This document shows, piece after piece, positions 60,952-64,000 of a stretch of 64,000 nt of DNA. This DNA is from Diplonema papillatum. Taxonomy: Eukaryota; Euglenozoa; Diplonemea; Diplonemida; Diplonemidae. The number at the start of each line of letters is the position of its first letter. Position 1 is the first letter of the stretch. The DNA lies in assembly GCA_030068145.1 (NCBI GenBank), contig JAPJBO010000574.1, forward strand, positions 1-64,000, given 5' to 3'. A program made the position numbers and the translations under genes. Under the pieces are notes generated by a model, which searched no databases, was not told the origin of the DNA, and worked only from the letters and a program-made list of their open reading frames with translations.

Positions 60952-62368
60952 CCTGCTGCTTCTTCTTTCTTGTCGCGCTTTCCCCGCCTCCCTCCGGCTT
61001 CTCCTGCTTGTTGCTGCCTTTTCGGAAACGGTGGTGCGAAGGTGGTCCCTTCAATCAAACTCCCGCCCCGCGCGAATGGCTCAGAGGATCACTCTCGCGT
61101 GAAGCACTGAGAGGTTTTACGGTGGTGCCCGTTGGGCTGATGAAGCCTAGCACCACGCGGTATCAAGGTACATAGCTACGCCCATACCACGACCTTATAA
61201 TCTGCATAGTAGATGCGGACCGCAACCAGATAGGCACGAAAACGTTGCAGCACTGCAGAAACGTTACAAACGACTTCTCGACACTTTTCTGTAGACGTGC
61301 CCACGCGTGCATGACTACCCACGCCGAAAGTCTGCACCATCTCGCCTACATCCTGACTCTTTCGGTTTCTCGTTACTGGTTGAGATTTACTTCGTAAGGG
61401 TCTGCGAGCGCGCAAAGAACGAGCCAATACCAGGTCTGTGATCGTCTTAAATGCCCTGGGCTGCACGTGCACGTCACTAACGATGATAACAGGTTTTAGA
61501 GCCTTCCGGTAACAATTCTTTGAAAAGGATGGGAAATCTCTTGAGCTTGCGTGCTTCTGCATTACGCATTGTGGGCAACCAGCACTCAATCCCCCCTCGC
61601 TGCGGTATGGGCCGATGTGGAAGAAATGGAAAGGAAATACATTCTTCTGCTGAGCGTGGCGCACTGAATGGGCGTACAACAACAATCTGACTCTAGTACA
61701 ATGAAGAAGGAGGAGGGGTTTGGAGGGGGGTCTCTATTTACTCGAAGAAGATGAAAAGATAAATAGAACAGAAGGTACTACTGGGTTTTGCAAGTATTGC
61801 TACAAGTAGGGCACACGAAGTCCCATGCTGGGCAAAGCAAGAAAAAAGGAGAGAGGACGTGCATGCTTTCAGCTGCGGGCTCTAGGGGGGGCTGAACGTG
61901 TCGGAGATCACCGAGGGGGGCATTGGGACTTTTGACAGGGAACAGTGGTCGTAGCCGCACCTGGACGACAGGTCCACTTAGCTTCCCCCGCAACCTGCAA
62001 TGCTACAGAACGAGGGGGTATCCTCCCTTTCACTCAAGCTTTGCAGACCACGCGGGTGACCGTTGCACCTGAGTCTTGGTCGTATGCTCGGCAGGACGCA
62101 GCCAAAACGAAGGATGGGGTCCCCCACTCGGTTCACTTGCAAGGCTTCTTCGCGTGGAAGACGCCGAGTCGAAAGTCCGCACAACGTGTGAACTGATGGG
62201 TGACTCGTCCTCGGGTGTCGAAAAAAATGGTTTGCCACCACGTTTCCGAGGGCACTCGTTGTAGAAGGTTGCGCCTGCTCGTCGTCGCATTTGGTGGGTC
62301 GGCGACGCGGGCGGGCGATGCGCGTGCAGTACTTCCCCGACGGGGCCGGGTCAGCCGGCCCGTCTACT
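60952..62368. other. Intergenic region, nothing recognised
   Basis: About 1.4 kb between the membrane-protein gene and a LINE fragment. Open frames on both strands are short and unlike proteins. I see no clear repeat. Confidence 0.45.
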
Positions 62369-62770
62369 TCAAGGGTGGCGCGCTTGGGCTGCGGCAGCTT
62401 GCTGCGCGAACTGCCGGGCCCTGTTGACGTTGTCGAGAGCCTCGCCCACTACCTGCCGCACTGCGGGTGGGGCGGTCGCGTCGAGCGCCCTCAATGCGAT
62501 GGCCAACGCATTGCGCGTGTCCCCCAACGAGCTGTGTAGGTTTGTTGGCTGGAGATCACGCGCGTCACGTAAGGAACGGGAAAACTGCTTCGAGAATGTC
62601 ACGATATCGTTCGTTTGAATTTTTGCAAGAAGTGAGTCAGCCGAGGTTCCAAATGCATCCCAGTCAGCTCTGTTCCACCGGAAGGGTTTTAACGTCACGG
62701 AAGGTCTGGTGTGGATTTCAGGTAAACAGAGTAGCATGGGGGCATGGTCAGAGCCGCCGGTGACATCCAT
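62369..62770 (-). mobile_element. Non-LTR retrotransposon (LINE) fragment: end of endonuclease and linker
   Basis: The minus-strand frame of 133 residues begins with a G-G-S-D-H-A-P-M-L segment, the typical closing motif (S-D-H-x-P) of LINE apurinic-like endonucleases. It is followed by the F-R-W-N-R-A-D-W-D-A-F type of sequence usual between endonuclease and reverse transcriptase. The reverse transcriptase is absent. The same frame meets a stop shortly upstream, so this is a truncated remnant. It may lie within, or just beyond the 3' side of, the gene starting at 63849. Confidence 0.6.
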
Positions 62771-63043
62771 CCCTGACCCTTGTGCGCAGACGGGACCTTA
62801 GTAAACCCCTCTACGGACCCGAGACAAACATTCATGTCGAAAAGGCATGCTCGTGTCTGGTGTTCGGACAAAGCGCCGCCAAGGTGAAGACACGAGACAC
62901 GTCAGAATGAATCAATGTACTGCTGCCGTGAAAATAGAGGCGTTCCCCGACTCCCGTAGCGTGAACAGCACCCCAAAGGTCTAGTCAACTTCCCGGCAGA
63001 TTTTTGCATGATTTTCAAAAGAAAACGAGAGGGGGAGGCGCAC

Positions 63044-63849
63044 CTGGACACGTCCCAGACCGCGCGCAGCAGCACGCTGTTCTGCGCGACTGCTCTGCTT
63101 AGGTTCTCCTGCAGGTCTACATGCGACACTTCCACGACACCGCGCTGCCTGAGGGGGCTCACACCTTTCAGCTCGAGAAGCTGCGCGGTAGGATCCTGCT
63201 CGTTTTTTTAAATTCTTCTGGGTGTAAAGGCCCCAAGGCTACAACTACCAATGTGACCGACACCAAGATCACATTTGCTAACAACGTAGTCTACGGTGTT
63301 TTACATTTTGCAACCGGCAGCCTCAAGTACTTTTACAACACGTGAGTACAACGTGAGTATTTTCAAAAGAAAAACCGGATTTGCCGCTTCCTTTGTTTGT
63401 GCGCACTTCTTCCTTCAGACTTGCTTCGTTCATCCAACCGGAGTGAGGACAGTTTGCTGGTAGCAATCGGTTATTGTTCTTGACAGATTGCATTTGTTAG
63501 ACACAAAAAAGAAGACGATGGAACTGCAAAGGCGTACCGTGTGGACGACATAGTCTGGGGGGCGGTGAGTACTCAGCTGAAGATCCTTTCTCGCTAGCTC
63601 GTCGGCGTGTTCGGCGCGGAGCCGCTGCTCTCGGATGTCCATCTCTGCCAAAAGCCTCTCTTGAAGCGCCGCCAAAGCTGCGCTTTCGCGAGCCATCGCG
63701 TCCTGCGGGGGTGGTTTTAGCCGATTTTGCATGCCTATCCTGGGAAGCTGCACTTTCCCCGTGTTGTAGGGTGCCCTTGCAGGTGCGTAGCCTTGTTGGT
63801 AAAAAAGGGTAATCTCATTCAGGACTTCTGGACTCCAGTTTCGTCCCAT
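63044..63849 (-). CDS. Unknown gene, first two exons
   Basis: Exon 1 (63849-63538) encodes 104 residues. It opens M-G-R-N-W-S-P-E-V-L-N-E-I, has a proline/glutamine stretch, then a charged helix rich in Glu/Arg/Ala (E-R-L-L-A-E-M-D-I-R-E-Q-R-L-R) likely to form a coiled coil. The donor GTACGC and acceptor CGCGCAG join in phase 0 to exon 2 (63180-63044), which continues V-S-H-V-D-L-Q-E-N-L and N-S-V-L-L-R-A-V-W-D-V. Its donor is GTGCGC in phase 2. I cannot find the next exon. Downstream lies a LINE fragment, so either a long intron or a truncated gene is possible. The family is not recognised. Confidence 0.6.
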
Positions 63850-64000
63850 CTTCTTTGGAGGAAAACGGGACCCATCTCAACACCGGGACAGGGCCGTTAG
63901 TATCCCGCAAACTCTACGGTCCTTACTTTAGTATCCCGCAAACCCTACAGTCCTTACTTTTTCGTCGCGACAATCAAACGACCGGCACGCACAAACAATT

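Overview
The window is nuclear DNA from a GC-rich eukaryotic microbe. Coding regions are interrupted by GT-AG introns whose phases match across exons, two proteins have secretory signal peptides, and simple-sequence and dispersed repeats are abundant. There are no bacterial operon signals. Every host gene I can support lies on the minus strand over the full 64 kb. That one-directional layout recalls the long gene arrays of Euglenozoa (for example diplonemids) or dinoflagellates, but nothing here fixes the lineage.

Layout, left to right (host genes read right to left). 1-5.8 kb is a nest of retroelement fossils with reverse transcriptase and RNase H, bounded by three copies of a 90-bp repeat with attached (GA)n tracts. 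6.7-11.6 kb is an NFX1/ZNFX1-type superfamily 1 helicase with a Gly/Lys-rich repetitive N-terminus. 11.94-12.02 kb holds a perfect 31-bp-arm hairpin. 12.8-16.8 kb is a leucine-rich-repeat protein carrying two unrelated in-frame minisatellites. 18.8-21.8 kb is a four-exon TAP42/IGBP1 orthologue (337 aa), the PP2A-binding regulator. 22-26.9 kb is gene-free and rich in fold-back and dispersed repeats. 26.9-27.7 kb is a small unknown protein. 28.1-30.1 kb is a 10-bp-unit satellite. 30.8-31.7 kb is an unknown helical protein with a proline-rich tail. 31.9-39.1 kb is a six-exon gene for a type I membrane subtilisin-like protease with EGF-like modules (1595 aa deduced). 39.1-44.5 kb is mostly dispersed repeats. 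44.5-58.1 kb is a single-exon giant secreted protein of about 51 nearly identical 88-residue, ten-cysteine units. 60.4-60.95 kb is a four-helix membrane protein. 62.4-62.8 kb is a LINE fragment. 63.0-63.85 kb is the 5' part of another gene.

Working together: the protease and the giant cysteine-rich protein are neighbours and both enter the secretory pathway, one membrane-anchored and one apparently released. A functional link is only a guess. The other genes (PP2A regulation, RNA helicase, membrane traffic) look like unrelated housekeeping or lineage-specific genes in one directional array. The most unusual points are the giant homogenised repeat gene, which is also open on the antisense strand for 13.6 kb, and several introns that consist largely of dispersed repeats whose (CT)n or (CA)n tracts form the 3' splice region.
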